Origin: Thermophilibacter immobilis
GTDB lineage: Bacteria > Actinomycetota > Coriobacteriia > Coriobacteriales > Atopobiaceae
Length of the DNA stretch: 64,000 nucleotides
Assembly: GCF_015277515.1 (NCBI RefSeq)
Contig: NZ_CP063767.1
Coordinates: 434,001-498,000 of the forward strand
Reading direction: 5' to 3'
Made by a program: the position numbers and the translations under genes. This document shows, piece after piece, positions 27,056-35,931 of the stretch. Numbering within the stretch: the first letter of the stretch is position 1; every line of letters starts with the position of its first letter. The notes under the pieces are model-generated. The model had not been told where the DNA came from. It worked only from the letters and a program-made list of their open reading frames with translations, and searched no databases.

Positions 27056-27249
27056 TCGAGAATCGCCTGGGGCAGTCGACCCTCGAGTACCTCCTCGTGC
27101 TCGTGGCGTTTGTGGCCATGGTGGGCGCGCTCGGCCTGCTCTGGCATGCCGCCCGCGACGGCAGGCTCGTCGAGCTTGCCCGCGATGCGGCGTCTCATGG
27201 GGCGGGACAGGGGGCGCCCGCCCTGCTCAAAGACATCGTGGAGTTTTGA
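26947..27249 (+). CDS. minor prepilin-like protein (TadE/Flp type)
   Basis: A 100-residue protein with a prepilin signature, NRLG/QSTLEY, followed by a hydrophobic stretch; Glu is at +5 after the glycine. The start is uncertain. ATG 26947 gives a very Arg-rich leader overlapping the previous gene by 109 bp, GTG 26995 gives a shorter one, and CTG 27052 would overlap the upstream stop codon. The Arg-rich leader may partly be a frame artefact. The core from about residue 37 is firm. Probably a minor pilin. Confidence 0.65.
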   Translation: MSRAERRRRREKRRRRVAYGRRRRRGRLRSGGGARLIENRLGQSTLEYLLVLVAFVAMVGALGLLWHAARDGRLVELARDAASHGAGQGAPALLKDIVEF

Positions 27250-27250
27250 G

Positions 27251-27724
27251 GTGGGGGCGAGGTGGGTACGGCGTGGCCAGGCGACCGTCGAGGCTGCCCT
27301 GCTCCTGCCGACCGTCCTGACCCTCGTGGCGCTGCTCGTGCAGCCCGCGTGCGTGCTCTACACGAAAAGCGTCATGGCGAGCGCGGCGAGCGAGGTGACG
27401 CGCCTGGTGGCCACGGCGTGCGGATCCGACGACGCGGTGCGCGCCTACGTGCTTCGCAGGCTCGCCGCCGTGCCCGACCTGGGGGTCTTTCACGAGGGGG
27501 GCGCGGGCGCGTGGGAGGTCCGGACGCAGGGCCCCGACGATGCGGGACGGGTGACGGTGGAGGTCGAGGGGCGCGTGAGCCCACTGCCGCTTCTGGGGAC
27601 GATCGTCTCGGCCCTGGGGGAGGCGGACGGCGGAGGCGTCGTCATGCGCGTCGAGGTTACGCGAGACGTGCGCGCTGACTGGATTGGAGGAGGCTATGAG
27701 GACTGGATCGGTATCTGGGGGTGA
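27251..27724 (+). CDS. TadE-like minor pilin
   Basis: A 157-residue TadE-family protein. The signature RRG/QATVEAALLLPTVL has Glu at +5 and a single membrane helix, then a roughly 120-residue extracytoplasmic domain. Start chosen at GTG 27251, one base after the previous stop codon, with GTGGAG upstream. TadE proteins are pseudopilins of the Flp system. Its end overlaps the next gene by 29 bp. Confidence 0.8.
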   Translation: MGARWVRRGQATVEAALLLPTVLTLVALLVQPACVLYTKSVMASAASEVTRLVATACGSDDAVRAYVLRRLAAVPDLGVFHEGGAGAWEVRTQGPDDAGRVTVEVEGRVSPLPLLGTIVSALGEADGGGVVMRVEVTRDVRADWIGGGYEDWIGIWG

Positions 27725-29759
27725 GCGGGGCGGCGGGCGCGCGCCCGTGCTCTCGCTCTTCAGGGACGACGAGGACGGGTTCACGACGGTGGCGGTGGCG
27801 ATCGCCCTGCTCCTGAGCTTGACGCTTGTCTTCTCGGCCGCCGCCGCGAGCTGGGTGGCCGCGCGCTCCTCGGAGGTGCAGAGCGTCGCCGACGCCGCCG
27901 CGATGGCGGGGGAGAACGCGGTCGCGGCCTTCTCGACGGTCGCGCAGGTGCTGGACGCCTGCGTGCTCAGCATGGGCCTCGCCGGCATCGTGGTCTACGG
28001 GGCGGGGCTGGTGACCTCGTGCGTGCCCGCGCTCACGGCCACGGGGGCAGTCATGTGCGAGACGGGCGGCAAGATCCTCGAGACGAGAAGGCAGTTCGCC
28101 CAGAGCGCGGCCCAGGGCATCGAGCGGCTGGAGGACACGCTGCCCCTGCTCGTGGTGGCCAACTCTGCCTCGTGTGTGGAGGCCAACGCGCAGGAGGGCC
28201 TGGTCTACGTGGGGTGCGCCCTGCCGTTTCCCACCGAGTCCCAGTCGGACTTCTCGGCCTTCGAGGCCGACGTGGACGACCAGGAGCTCGCGGAGCTCTC
28301 CGAGCAGATGCGCACGGCCTCCGAGGAGGCGGCCGAGACGCAGGGGCGCGTCCAGGACACCCTCGCGCGCGGGTGGATGGCCGACTGCGGCTCTGCGCCC
28401 TACTGCCTGCGCGAGCGCGCGGCCTCGCTCGCGGGGCTCTCGGGGGCCGAGAACCCCAACTACCCCTCCGTCGCGGGATGGACGTTCGGTGCCCCCCTGC
28501 TCCGCGCACGCCGCTACTACGCGGCGCGCCTCCAGAGGACGCCCGTGAAGGGAGCGACGGCCGAGGAGCTCACCGACGCCGCCTGTCGCAGGGCCTTCTA
28601 CGAGTATGCCCTCGGGAAGGTGCGCGAGGGCTCCTACGAGGAGCTCGACGACGGGGTGGTCCTCATCGACCTACCAGAGCTGCCCAGAAACGCCGAGCAG
28701 ACGCGAGCGACGGAGCTTTATACGCAGGTGTTGTGGCCCTGCACCCTCGAGGACGGGGTTCGGACGCTGCACTCCTCGACGAGCTGCCCCGCGGCCACGG
28801 GCCCCGCAGCCGGCCCCGCCAGCCTCGCGGACCTCGACGCGGGCGTGCTCGCCAGCTGCGATACCTGTCGGATGGACGCGGGAGAGCTGGGGCGCGTGGC
28901 CGCCGCCTCGACCTCGATCGAGAACGGCTTCGAGTATCACTGGCGCGCCGTCGTGGAGGCCTCGGAGCAGTACGAGCAAGCCAGAAACGAGCAGGCCCAG
29001 GCCGAGAGACGCAGCCGCGAGCTCGCCGAGGAGGGGTCGGGGGCGTTCTCGCGAGCGCTCGAGCAGCTTCACGTGGCCCGGCCGACTCTGTGTCCCCCGG
29101 GGGCGTGGGGCTGCGTGGCCGTGGTTGCGCGCACCAGCTCCCAGACGGTTCCCACGGAGCTCACCCAGGCGTTTCTCTCCTCGGCCGAGCTCCCCGAGGG
29201 CGCCGCCGCCTCGGCTGCCGTTCTTGCCCCGGACGAGTCGACCGCCCAGAACAACGTGCTGGCCAGCTTCTTCGACGCGCTCTCTGCGGGCGACTCCGCG
29301 CTGGGGGGCACCGCCGACGCCGTGCTGGAGCTCTGGGGGGACCTTCTCGTGGGTTATGGGTCGGCCTACGAGGGGGTTGCGGGCGCGGGAGGGAGGTTCC
29401 TCGAGGGGCTGGACGGCGTCCTCGGGGGTTCGGTGGGCTCCTGGCTCAAGGGCAGGCTCAAGGAGGTCATGGTCAGCGCCGGCCTCGAGCCCGCCGACCT
29501 GCGCCTGAGAAAGCCGGTGCTCGTCAACACCCAGGACGTTCTCGGCCAGAGTGGCCTCGACCAGGCCTCCTCCGTGCGCGACCTGGTGAGGAAGCTCCCG
29601 GACGCGGGCACGGCCTATGACTTCGCCCGCGCGGCGGGCCTCTGGCTCGTCGAAGAGGTGGGAGACGCCACGTTCACGGTGGCCGAGATCACCCTGCCGG
29701 GAACCGACGTCTCCTGGCCGCTGACCATCGACCTCTCGCGCCTGGGGGAGGTCGCATGA
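27696..29759 (+). CDS. TadG-like large pilus-associated protein
   Basis: A 687-residue protein. Following a short cytoplasmic start, DEDGFTTVAVAIALLLSL is a membrane segment near residue 30 that resembles the TadE/TadG N-terminus but lacks the Glu at +5. A long extracytoplasmic region follows, with many Ala/Glu-rich helical stretches and several Cys, and a likely coiled-coil near residue 440. The ATG at 27696 has GGAGGAGG upstream. Gene order (TadE, TadG-like, TadE) supports the role. Function beyond pilus association is unknown. Confidence 0.75.
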   Translation: MRTGSVSGGERGGGRAPVLSLFRDDEDGFTTVAVAIALLLSLTLVFSAAAASWVAARSSEVQSVADAAAMAGENAVAAFSTVAQVLDACVLSMGLAGIVVYGAGLVTSCVPALTATGAVMCETGGKILETRRQFAQSAAQGIERLEDTLPLLVVANSASCVEANAQEGLVYVGCALPFPTESQSDFSAFEADVDDQELAELSEQMRTASEEAAETQGRVQDTLARGWMADCGSAPYCLRERAASLAGLSGAENPNYPSVAGWTFGAPLLRARRYYAARLQRTPVKGATAEELTDAACRRAFYEYALGKVREGSYEELDDGVVLIDLPELPRNAEQTRATELYTQVLWPCTLEDGVRTLHSSTSCPAATGPAAGPASLADLDAGVLASCDTCRMDAGELGRVAAASTSIENGFEYHWRAVVEASEQYEQARNEQAQAERRSRELAEEGSGAFSRALEQLHVARPTLCPPGAWGCVAVVARTSSQTVPTELTQAFLSSAELPEGAAASAAVLAPDESTAQNNVLASFFDALSAGDSALGGTADAVLELWGDLLVGYGSAYEGVAGAGGRFLEGLDGVLGGSVGSWLKGRLKEVMVSAGLEPADLRLRKPVLVNTQDVLGQSGLDQASSVRDLVRKLPDAGTAYDFARAAGLWLVEEVGDATFTVAEITLPGTDVSWPLTIDLSRLGEVA

Positions 29760-30235
29760 GCGGGCCACACGGCAGGCGGGCCTCCCTGGGCTCCGGCCAG
29801 ATGACGGTCGAGCTCGCCGTGGTCACGCCCGTCGTCATCGTCGTCGCCCTCGTGGTGCTGAACCTGATGGGCTTCGTGGAGGCCTGCGCGGCGTTCGACC
29901 AGCTGGCGCTGGACGCCGTCGTGTCCCAGGGGGTCGCCCCCGCGGGCGAGCAGGTCCAGCTCGCGTCCGTGGAGCAGGTGCGCGCGTCTCTGGCGGAGTC
30001 CCTCGGCCGAGAGGACCGCTGCGAGGTCGAGGTGAGCGCGCGGAGCGTGGACGAGGGGAGAAAGGACACCTCCTTCACGGTCTCGCCCCTGCTCACGCGC
30101 TACGTGTGCACGCTGTCCTATCATCCCTGGCCGCGCTTCTTGAGGATGCCGGGCGTGACCCTCGAGGCCCCGCTCACCCTCCGCCACGAGCGCGAGCTCG
30201 TGGTGGACCGCTACCGGCCTGGGGTGGTGATTTGA
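29756..30235 (+). CDS. TadE-like minor pilin, second copy
   Basis: A 159-residue TadE-family protein with GSG/QMTVELAVVTPVVIVV, again with Glu at +5 and one membrane helix. Its ATG overlaps the TadG-like stop codon (ATGA), so translation is coupled. The extracytoplasmic part holds two Cys, possibly bonded. Together with the Flp pilin and the two minor pilin-like genes it makes four putative substrates of one prepilin peptidase. Confidence 0.82.
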   Translation: MSGPHGRRASLGSGQMTVELAVVTPVVIVVALVVLNLMGFVEACAAFDQLALDAVVSQGVAPAGEQVQLASVEQVRASLAESLGREDRCEVEVSARSVDEGRKDTSFTVSPLLTRYVCTLSYHPWPRFLRMPGVTLEAPLTLRHERELVVDRYRPGVVI

Positions 30236-30236
30236 G

Positions 30237-30596
30237 GTGGAGCTCGTGAGGGTGGTCGCGGACGAGCGTCCCGAGGAGCTCCGTGAGCTCGTGGTGCTGG
30301 GAACGTGGGCCAAGAGGCTGCGCGGCCTGCTCGGCACGGACGAGCGCGCCCGTCCCGTGCTGCTCACGAGGTGTCGCTCCATCCACACCTGCGGCATGCG
30401 CTACGCGTTGGACGTGGCGTTTGTCGGCGAGCGCGGCGAGGTCCTCTCGGTCCTGCGGGGGCTCGCTCCCCGACGTCACGCCTCGTGCACGAGGGCGGTC
30501 TGCGTGGCCGAGCGGCCAGCCGGCGAGGGCGAGTGGTTCGAGGAGGGTCAGCATCTGTGGATCGTCTCCGTCAGCCTTGGCGTGACGGGGACATGA
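30237..30596 (+). CDS. DUF192 family protein
   Basis: A 119-residue DUF192 protein. The conserved stretch RCRSIHTCGMRYALDVAFVGERGEVLSVLRGLAP is shown by its ends RCRSIHTCGMRY and LDVAFV. Function of the family is unknown. It lies one base after the TadE-like gene and starts at GTG 30237, so it is part of the pilus operon. No signal peptide is seen in this copy, whereas many DUF192 proteins are exported. It may assist pilin folding or modification; this is inference only. Confidence 0.85.
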   Translation: MELVRVVADERPEELRELVVLGTWAKRLRGLLGTDERARPVLLTRCRSIHTCGMRYALDVAFVGERGEVLSVLRGLAPRRHASCTRAVCVAERPAGEGEWFEEGQHLWIVSVSLGVTGT

Positions 30597-30608
30597 GAGG
30601 AGGACTTC

Positions 30609-31148
30609 ATGGGATCAAGAGACGGGGGACGGAGCTGCTACGAGACAAAGGAGTGTCCCCGGTGCGGGGCGGAGCTCTATGCGGACCTGCAGATCTGCTA
30701 CGGCTGCCTGTACGACTTCTCGCGTGACGTAACGCATGCGGCACCGGTGCTCCCAGACGCGGATCCGCACAGAGACGAAGGGGGAGAGGACACATACGAC
30801 CTTGGTGCCGCGGCCTCCATTCTCGCGCGAGCGACGGGGCCCGTGGGCATGCTCGTGCGCACCTCGGTCGCGGACCTGTGGGTGAGCGTGCCGGAGGAGG
30901 GGCTCCTGTTGGGACGCGACCCCTCGTGCGACGTCGTCCTCCACTCGCCTGCGGTCTCGCGTCGGCACCTGCGGGTGGTGCCCACGCCCAACGGAATGGA
31001 CGTCTGCGACCTGGGGTCCACCAACCCGGCCACCTATCGGGGAAGGGAGGTGGCCGATCGCGTCGCCGTGGCCTACGGCGAGTCGGTCGACGTGTGTGGC
31101 TGCCTGCTCACGATGACGGGACCGGCTACGGGACCTCTGGAAGGCTGA
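30609..31148 (+). CDS. zinc-ribbon and FHA-domain protein
   Basis: A 179-residue protein with an N-terminal four-Cys zinc ribbon (CPRCGAELYADLQICYGC) and a C-terminal FHA domain. The FHA motifs are LLLGRDPSCDVVL, VSRRHLRV and DLGSTN, all phosphothreonine-binding signatures. AGGAGG precedes the ATG. It ends the pilus operon. An FHA protein here may sense a Ser/Thr kinase signal to control pilus production, but no kinase is encoded nearby. Confidence 0.88.
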   Translation: MGSRDGGRSCYETKECPRCGAELYADLQICYGCLYDFSRDVTHAAPVLPDADPHRDEGGEDTYDLGAAASILARATGPVGMLVRTSVADLWVSVPEEGLLLGRDPSCDVVLHSPAVSRRHLRVVPTPNGMDVCDLGSTNPATYRGREVADRVAVAYGESVDVCGCLLTMTGPATGPLEG

Positions 31149-31247
31149 GGCCTCGCTGGCCCTGGGCGCGCCGCCGCCACGAGAAGGAAACGAGGCTCTG
31201 CTACTCTGTTCCCGTTCGACCGTCTCTTCCCGACTGCGGAGGTTCCC

Positions 31248-33218
31248 ATGGCCACGTGCTCCAAGCGTCGCTTTAGATTGTCCCTGCTCCTCTCGGCCCT
31301 GTTCGTTGCCCTTGCGGCATTGGTCGTCATGCCCACGCCCGCCTATGCGCGCGACTACGAAATAACCCAGGTGGACATCGATGCCACGGTCCGCGAGGAC
31401 GGGACGCTGCACGTCGTCGAGACGCGCACCTACGCGTTCGACGGTAGCTTCAACGGTGTCTACTGGCTGATTCCCGCAGGCTACAACAGCAGCAACGGCA
31501 AGAGCGTCTCGGTGGACGTCATCTCTGCGGGTGAGCAGACGGCGTCCGGCCTCGACAGCTTCGAGGAGTCGGGCCTGGGCGTCGATGGGGTCTACGAGGT
31601 GACGGACTCGGGCTCGAACAAGCAGGTCAAGCTCTATGCGCCCCATGCGAACGAGACCGTCTCGTTCACGATCGCCTACGACGCGACGGGCATCGTCACG
31701 CGCTGGTCGGACACTGCGGAGCTCTACTGGAAGTTCGTCTCCGACGGATGGGACGTCGAGTCCCAAAACGTCACCTGTCGGCTGCACCTGCCCGTCGCGT
31801 CGGGGGAGTCCGTGGCCGCGGGGGACAACGTGCGGGCCTGGGGCCACGGCCCGCTCGACGGCTCGTCCGCGTTCGACGGCGATGACGTCGTCTACACGGT
31901 CCCCGGGGTGGGCACCGACGAGTTCGCCGAGATGCGCGTCACGTTTCCCGCCGCATGGGTCTCGGGCCTCGGGGAGACCTCGGGAGACAGGCTCGACACG
32001 ATCCTCTCCGAGGAGCAGCAGTGGGCGGACGAGGCCAACGCCAAGCGCATGTGGGCCCGCGTCGCCTACTACGGCTCGCTCGCGGCCGTCGTGGCCGTGG
32101 CGGCTGCGACCGTCGTCGTGGCCCTGCGTCGTCGCGCGCGCTACCGGCGCGACTTTGCACCCCAGTTCACGGGCACCTACTTCCGCGACGTTCCCACCAA
32201 AGACCACCCGGCCGTTCTCGGTGCGCTCTACAACAGGGGCAGCGCCAACGAGAACGGGCTCACGGCCACCCTCATGCACCTTACCGACGAGGGCCTCATT
32301 CGCCTCGACAAGGTGACCACGAGGAGCAAAGGCCTCTTCAAGGACAAGGTCAAGGACGACTATCGCCTCACCAAGCTGCACGACGCCCCCGCGGCGGACG
32401 AGGCGAGGGGAGCCCTCAACAAGGCCTCGGCGACGATAGACCGGCAGACTCTCAAGTTCCTCTTCAGCAAGGTCGCCAAGGGCAAGGGGGACGAGAATCC
32501 CGAGCTTCTCTTCTCCGACCTCGAGGCCTACGCGAAGGCCCATCCGCAGGGCTACTCGGACGCCTACGACTCCTGGAAGAACGCCGTCGACGGGAAGTAC
32601 CTCGCGCGCTTCTCGGGAGACGGGCTCAAGGGCTACGGCAAGGGCTCGCTCATAGCCCTGGCCACCGTAAACTTCGTGCTGGTCATTGCCACTCCCATCC
32701 TGTTCGCCCTTCTGGGCGCACCCGTCGCCCTGGGCATTGCCCTGCCCGTGGTCCTGCTCGGCGTGGGCCTCTTCGCCTCCGTAGTCGCCAAGGGAATGAA
32801 GGACGTGAACCATGAGGCCGTGGAGGTCAAGGCGCAGCTCGAGGCGCTCCGGCGCTGGCTGGTCTCGTTCACGCACCTGGACGAGGCCGTGCCCACCGAC
32901 GTGGTCCTGTGGAACCGCCTTTTGGTCATGGCCGTCGCCTTGGACGTGGCCGACGAGGTGATTGAGCAGCTCAAGGTTGCCGTTCCCGAGATTCTCAACG
33001 ACCCGTACTTCATGCCCACCTATGGCTGGTACTACTACGGTGGCGTCGGCATGCGCTCGCCCGCTGCGGCCTTCTCCGAACATCTGGACTCGGCCCACCA
33101 CGTCTCGGCCGCTGCCCTCTCGCACTCGGGCTCGAGTTCGGGTGGCGGCGGGGGCGGTGGCTTTTCCGGCGGGGGCGGCGGTGGCTTCGGCGGCGGAGGC
33201 GGCGGCGGGGCATTCTAG
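31248..33218 (+). CDS. DUF2207 membrane protein with glycine-rich tail
   Basis: A 656-residue exported membrane protein. A signal peptide ends near AYARDYEI (residue 35). The DUF2207 domain covers about 36-250, then a membrane segment near 275, a cytoplasmic part and a second membrane pair near 470-505. The C-terminus is a Ser/Gly tract ending in repeated GGGGG blocks, typical of this family. Function is unknown. A run of GGAGG lies upstream of the ATG. It is probably monocistronic. Confidence 0.9.
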   Translation: MATCSKRRFRLSLLLSALFVALAALVVMPTPAYARDYEITQVDIDATVREDGTLHVVETRTYAFDGSFNGVYWLIPAGYNSSNGKSVSVDVISAGEQTASGLDSFEESGLGVDGVYEVTDSGSNKQVKLYAPHANETVSFTIAYDATGIVTRWSDTAELYWKFVSDGWDVESQNVTCRLHLPVASGESVAAGDNVRAWGHGPLDGSSAFDGDDVVYTVPGVGTDEFAEMRVTFPAAWVSGLGETSGDRLDTILSEEQQWADEANAKRMWARVAYYGSLAAVVAVAAATVVVALRRRARYRRDFAPQFTGTYFRDVPTKDHPAVLGALYNRGSANENGLTATLMHLTDEGLIRLDKVTTRSKGLFKDKVKDDYRLTKLHDAPAADEARGALNKASATIDRQTLKFLFSKVAKGKGDENPELLFSDLEAYAKAHPQGYSDAYDSWKNAVDGKYLARFSGDGLKGYGKGSLIALATVNFVLVIATPILFALLGAPVALGIALPVVLLGVGLFASVVAKGMKDVNHEAVEVKAQLEALRRWLVSFTHLDEAVPTDVVLWNRLLVMAVALDVADEVIEQLKVAVPEILNDPYFMPTYGWYYYGGVGMRSPAAAFSEHLDSAHHVSAAALSHSGSSSGGGGGGGFSGGGGGGFGGGGGGGAF

Positions 33219-33291
33219 GCGCCGGCCTCAGGCCCCAGAAAGCCTTTGACATAGAAGGGGCATCTGGGTATAGTGAACGAGCTTCGCAGAT

Positions 33292-33367
33292 GGCTGGGTA
33301 GCTCAGTTGGTAGAGCAGGGGACTGAAAATCCCCGTGTCAGGGGTTCGATTCCCTTCCCCGCCACCA
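33292..33367 (+). tRNA. tRNA-Phe (anticodon GAA)
   Basis: A 76-nt cloverleaf with encoded CCA. The D arm is GCTC..GAGC, the anticodon stem GGGGA/TCCCC encloses CTGAAAA with anticodon GAA, and the T loop is TTCGATT. The acceptor stem pairs GGCTGGG with CCCCGCC, leaving a U-C mismatch at position 4-69. A strong terminator follows. Confidence 0.95.
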
Positions 33368-33377
33368 TGAAAAGGCG

Positions 33378-33416
33378 TCCCGCCACCCGCTCGTATGCGG
33401 GTGGCGGGATTTTTTT
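33378..33416 (+). terminator. intrinsic terminator after tRNA-Phe
   Basis: TCCCGCCACCCGC (33378-33390) pairs perfectly with GCGGGTGGCGGGA (33397-33409), loop TCGTAT, followed by seven T at 33410-33416. A classical terminator, unlike most stem-loops in this window. Confidence 0.95.
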
Positions 33417-33581
33417 GTCTAACTATTTTCTCGACCTTACTGTGGAGAAGTGTGGAGCCCTATAGTCTGGTATATAAGCTTTTTCTGCTGCCTGCCGCCT
33501 AGCATGGGCTGCGTCGGGCGCCTCTACCCGCGCGGGCGACGTGGCCATGTCTGCGCGGGGGCCCACTAAGGAAGCGCGCAC

Positions 33582-34439
33582 ATGGGACTGACCAAAACGA
33601 GCGTCAGACACGACGGGTTCGACGCGACCCTGTTTCCCGCTGCGGATCGAAAGGGCAAGGTGGTCATCACGCTCTCGGGCAGCGAGGGCGGACTGAGACA
33701 TGCCGAGAAGATGGCTCGCCACCTCCAGGGTCAGGGGATGCCCGCGCTGGCCCTGGGCTACTTTGGGACAGGGGAGACGCAGGAGTTCCTCTCCCGGGTT
33801 CCCCTTGAGTACGTCGACGCCGCGATTGGCTGGCTCAGGGGTCGAGGCTACCAGAGGATCGCCGTCGAGGGTCTCTCAAAGGGAGCCGAGTACGCCGCAG
33901 CTGCCGCTACGACCTTCTCGGAGATCTCCTGCGCCGTCCTGAAGACGCCCGCGTGGTTCTACGGGGAAGGCATCATGAAGGGGGCACCGTCTGGCGCGTC
34001 ATGTTGGACATATCGCGGTCAGGAGCTGCCCTACACGCCCTATCGGGAGAGGAGCTTCCCGTCCAAGCGAGACATCCTACGACGGGCAGAGTACGACATC
34101 CTCTCCCTCAACGCCAAGCGGTACGTGAGACAGGCCTCGGCCGTGCCTATCGAGAGGATCGCAGGGCGGGTGCTTTTCTTCTCGACCGAGGCTGACACCG
34201 TGTGGCCATCGTCGGAGAGTGCGAAGAAGCTGGAGGATCGTCTCGTCCGGGAGGGCTTTGCCTATCCCTATCCCTACGAGCACGTCTGTTTTGACTTCAT
34301 GAGCCATCTCATGCTGGAGGACGCAAACCGCCTGGTTCGCGTCCTCTTCAGGTCCGAGCGTGAGCACCCGAGGGAGTGCGCCGAGGAGAGGGCGAGCATG
34401 AGCTCCAAGATGCATGACTGGCTGGAGCGCGTCTGGTAG
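33582..34439 (+). CDS. alpha/beta hydrolase (BAAT C-terminal / acyl-CoA thioesterase-like)
   Basis: A 285-residue alpha/beta hydrolase. The nucleophile elbow is VEGLSKGAEYAA with the serine near residue 104. The late DTVWPSSES region gives the acid and HVCFDFMSH the histidine region. The pattern matches the C-terminal hydrolase domain of acyl-CoA thioesterase/BAAT-like proteins, without their N-terminal domain. No signal peptide is present. It probably acts on a thioester or ester in the cytosol. It converges with the acylphosphatase gene. Confidence 0.75.
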   Translation: MGLTKTSVRHDGFDATLFPAADRKGKVVITLSGSEGGLRHAEKMARHLQGQGMPALALGYFGTGETQEFLSRVPLEYVDAAIGWLRGRGYQRIAVEGLSKGAEYAAAAATTFSEISCAVLKTPAWFYGEGIMKGAPSGASCWTYRGQELPYTPYRERSFPSKRDILRRAEYDILSLNAKRYVRQASAVPIERIAGRVLFFSTEADTVWPSSESAKKLEDRLVREGFAYPYPYEHVCFDFMSHLMLEDANRLVRVLFRSEREHPRECAEERASMSSKMHDWLERVW

Positions 34440-34485
34440 ACCGAGCCAGGCGACCCCGAGCTCGGCCCATCAGCTGGCCCACGTC

Positions 34486-34824
34486 CTAGTAGCGCACCTC
34501 GAACTCCCGCTCGCTGGCAACCGGCGCCCTGTCCTCGCGCTCGTCGATCGCGTAGCTGATCGGGTAGCGGCGATACTCCTCGACCATCTGCGAGAAGAAC
34601 GCCCCCACGTGCTCGCCGGACCCCTGGATTTCGGCCGTCACGGAGCCGTCCTCCTCGTTTCTGATCCAGCCCGTGAGCGCGAGCCTGCGCGCTACCGCCG
34701 AGGCCGTCCAACGAAAGCCCACGCCCTGGACCTGACCCACGAAGCGCAGATGCAGCCTTCGGGTGTCCTCGGAAGGCACCTCGGGCGCGTTGTTGGCGCG
34801 TCCCCTTCTCCTGCGGATGAACAT
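34486..34824 (-). CDS. acyP: acylphosphatase
   Basis: A 112-residue acylphosphatase, hydrolysing carboxyl-phosphate bonds such as acetyl phosphate. The motif [12 protein letters not shown] holds the catalytic Arg, and [13 protein letters not shown] holds the catalytic Asn. Start set at ATG 34824 (MFIRRRR), with AGGGGGG upstream on the minus strand; the next in-frame start at 34869 lacks a site. The first 20 residues are basic and not part of the fold. The gene is divergent from degV. Confidence 0.93.
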   Translation of the reverse strand: MFIRRRRGRANNAPEVPSEDTRRLHLRFVGQVQGVGFRWTASAVARRLALTGWIRNEEDGSVTAEIQGSGEHVGAFFSQMVEEYRRYPISYAIDEREDRAPVASEREFEVRY

Positions 34825-34942
34825 GGTGGCCCCCCTGCGCTGTCCGTTTATGATGGTCGCGCGGGGCACGTTTTACCGCGCGCGACCCGTATGCGTACAA
34901 TAGTAGCCAAGCTCTGTCGTCTCGTGTCCAAGGGAGCTAAGA

Positions 34943-35884
34943 ATGCCCAGCAAGTGCCGTATCATGTGTGACTCGACCTGCGACTTCACTGCTCAGCAGG
35001 CAGCCGCCTCAGAGGTTAAGATTCTGCCCTACCACTACGTCGAGGCCAGCAAGCCCGACGGGGGCCTCTCGGGCGACGACGATCTCTTCCAGTCCCGCAG
35101 CGCCCACGAGTTCTACGACGCCATCCGTCACGGCGCCTGCCCCATGACCTCGCAGCCCTCTCAGCTCGAGTATGACCGTGCCTTCCAGGAGGCCTACGAG
35201 GCGCGCGAGCCCACGGTCATGTTCTGCCTCTCGAGCGGCCTGTCGGGAGGCTATGAGGGCGCGCTCATGTCGCTCGAGCGCCTGAAGCAGGCCCACCCCG
35301 ACGAGGAGATCCGCATCTACGTGGTCGACTCGCTCGTGGCCTCGACCGCGCTGACCCTGCTGCTCGAGGAGGCCTGTCGCAAGCGCGACGGCGGGCTCAA
35401 CGCCGAGGAGCTCGTCATGTGGGCCAACGATGCTCGCTATCACGTGCGCACGGTCTTCATGGTGAACAACCTCGACTCCCTGCATCGCGGAGGCCGGGTT
35501 CCCAAGGGCGTGGCCGTGGTCGGAGACGCCCTGGACGTCAAGCCCCTCCTGCACATCAACCTCGACGGCTCCCTCGGCATCCGGGGGGTGGTGCGCGGCC
35601 GCAAGAAGGGCATGCGCCGCCTCGTCGAGTACTTCGAGAAGAACCGAGAGCTCGAGCCCTACGGTCACGTGGTCTGCGTGGGCGACGCGGACTGCCCGGA
35701 GGACGGCTACCAGGTGGCCGCCGAGCTGCGTCGCACCGACCCGGAGCTCGTGGTCGGCCGCCCCACGATCGGCCCCACCATCGGCAGCCACGTGGGCCCC
35801 GGCATGCTCTCGTGCTGCTTCTGGGGCGCGGATCGTCGCACGGAGAAGAGGATCACCAAGGTCAAGGGCATCCGCACCGCATAG
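34943..35884 (+). CDS. DegV family fatty-acid-binding protein
   Basis: A 313-residue DegV/FakB-type protein that binds a fatty acid. The features are CDSTCDFT at the N-terminus, MTSQPSQLEY, CLSSGLSGGYEGA and the C-terminal IGSHVGPGM. FakB proteins present fatty acids to the kinase FakA; no FakA gene is in this window. AAGGGAGC precedes the ATG. It is followed by the tannase-like lipoprotein on the same strand, 47 bp away. Confidence 0.93.
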   Translation: MPSKCRIMCDSTCDFTAQQAAASEVKILPYHYVEASKPDGGLSGDDDLFQSRSAHEFYDAIRHGACPMTSQPSQLEYDRAFQEAYEAREPTVMFCLSSGLSGGYEGALMSLERLKQAHPDEEIRIYVVDSLVASTALTLLLEEACRKRDGGLNAEELVMWANDARYHVRTVFMVNNLDSLHRGGRVPKGVAVVGDALDVKPLLHINLDGSLGIRGVVRGRKKGMRRLVEYFEKNRELEPYGHVVCVGDADCPEDGYQVAAELRRTDPELVVGRPTIGPTIGSHVGPGMLSCCFWGADRRTEKRITKVKGIRTA

Positions 35885-35931
35885 GCGGCTGCCGTCCCGG
35901 CGCTCGGAGCGCTCGCTCGCAAGGAGGAACG

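Noticed and set aside
30615-33125. 836-codon minus-strand frame opposite the FHA and DUF2207 genes
   Set aside because: It is a shadow created by high GC at third positions of the plus-strand genes.
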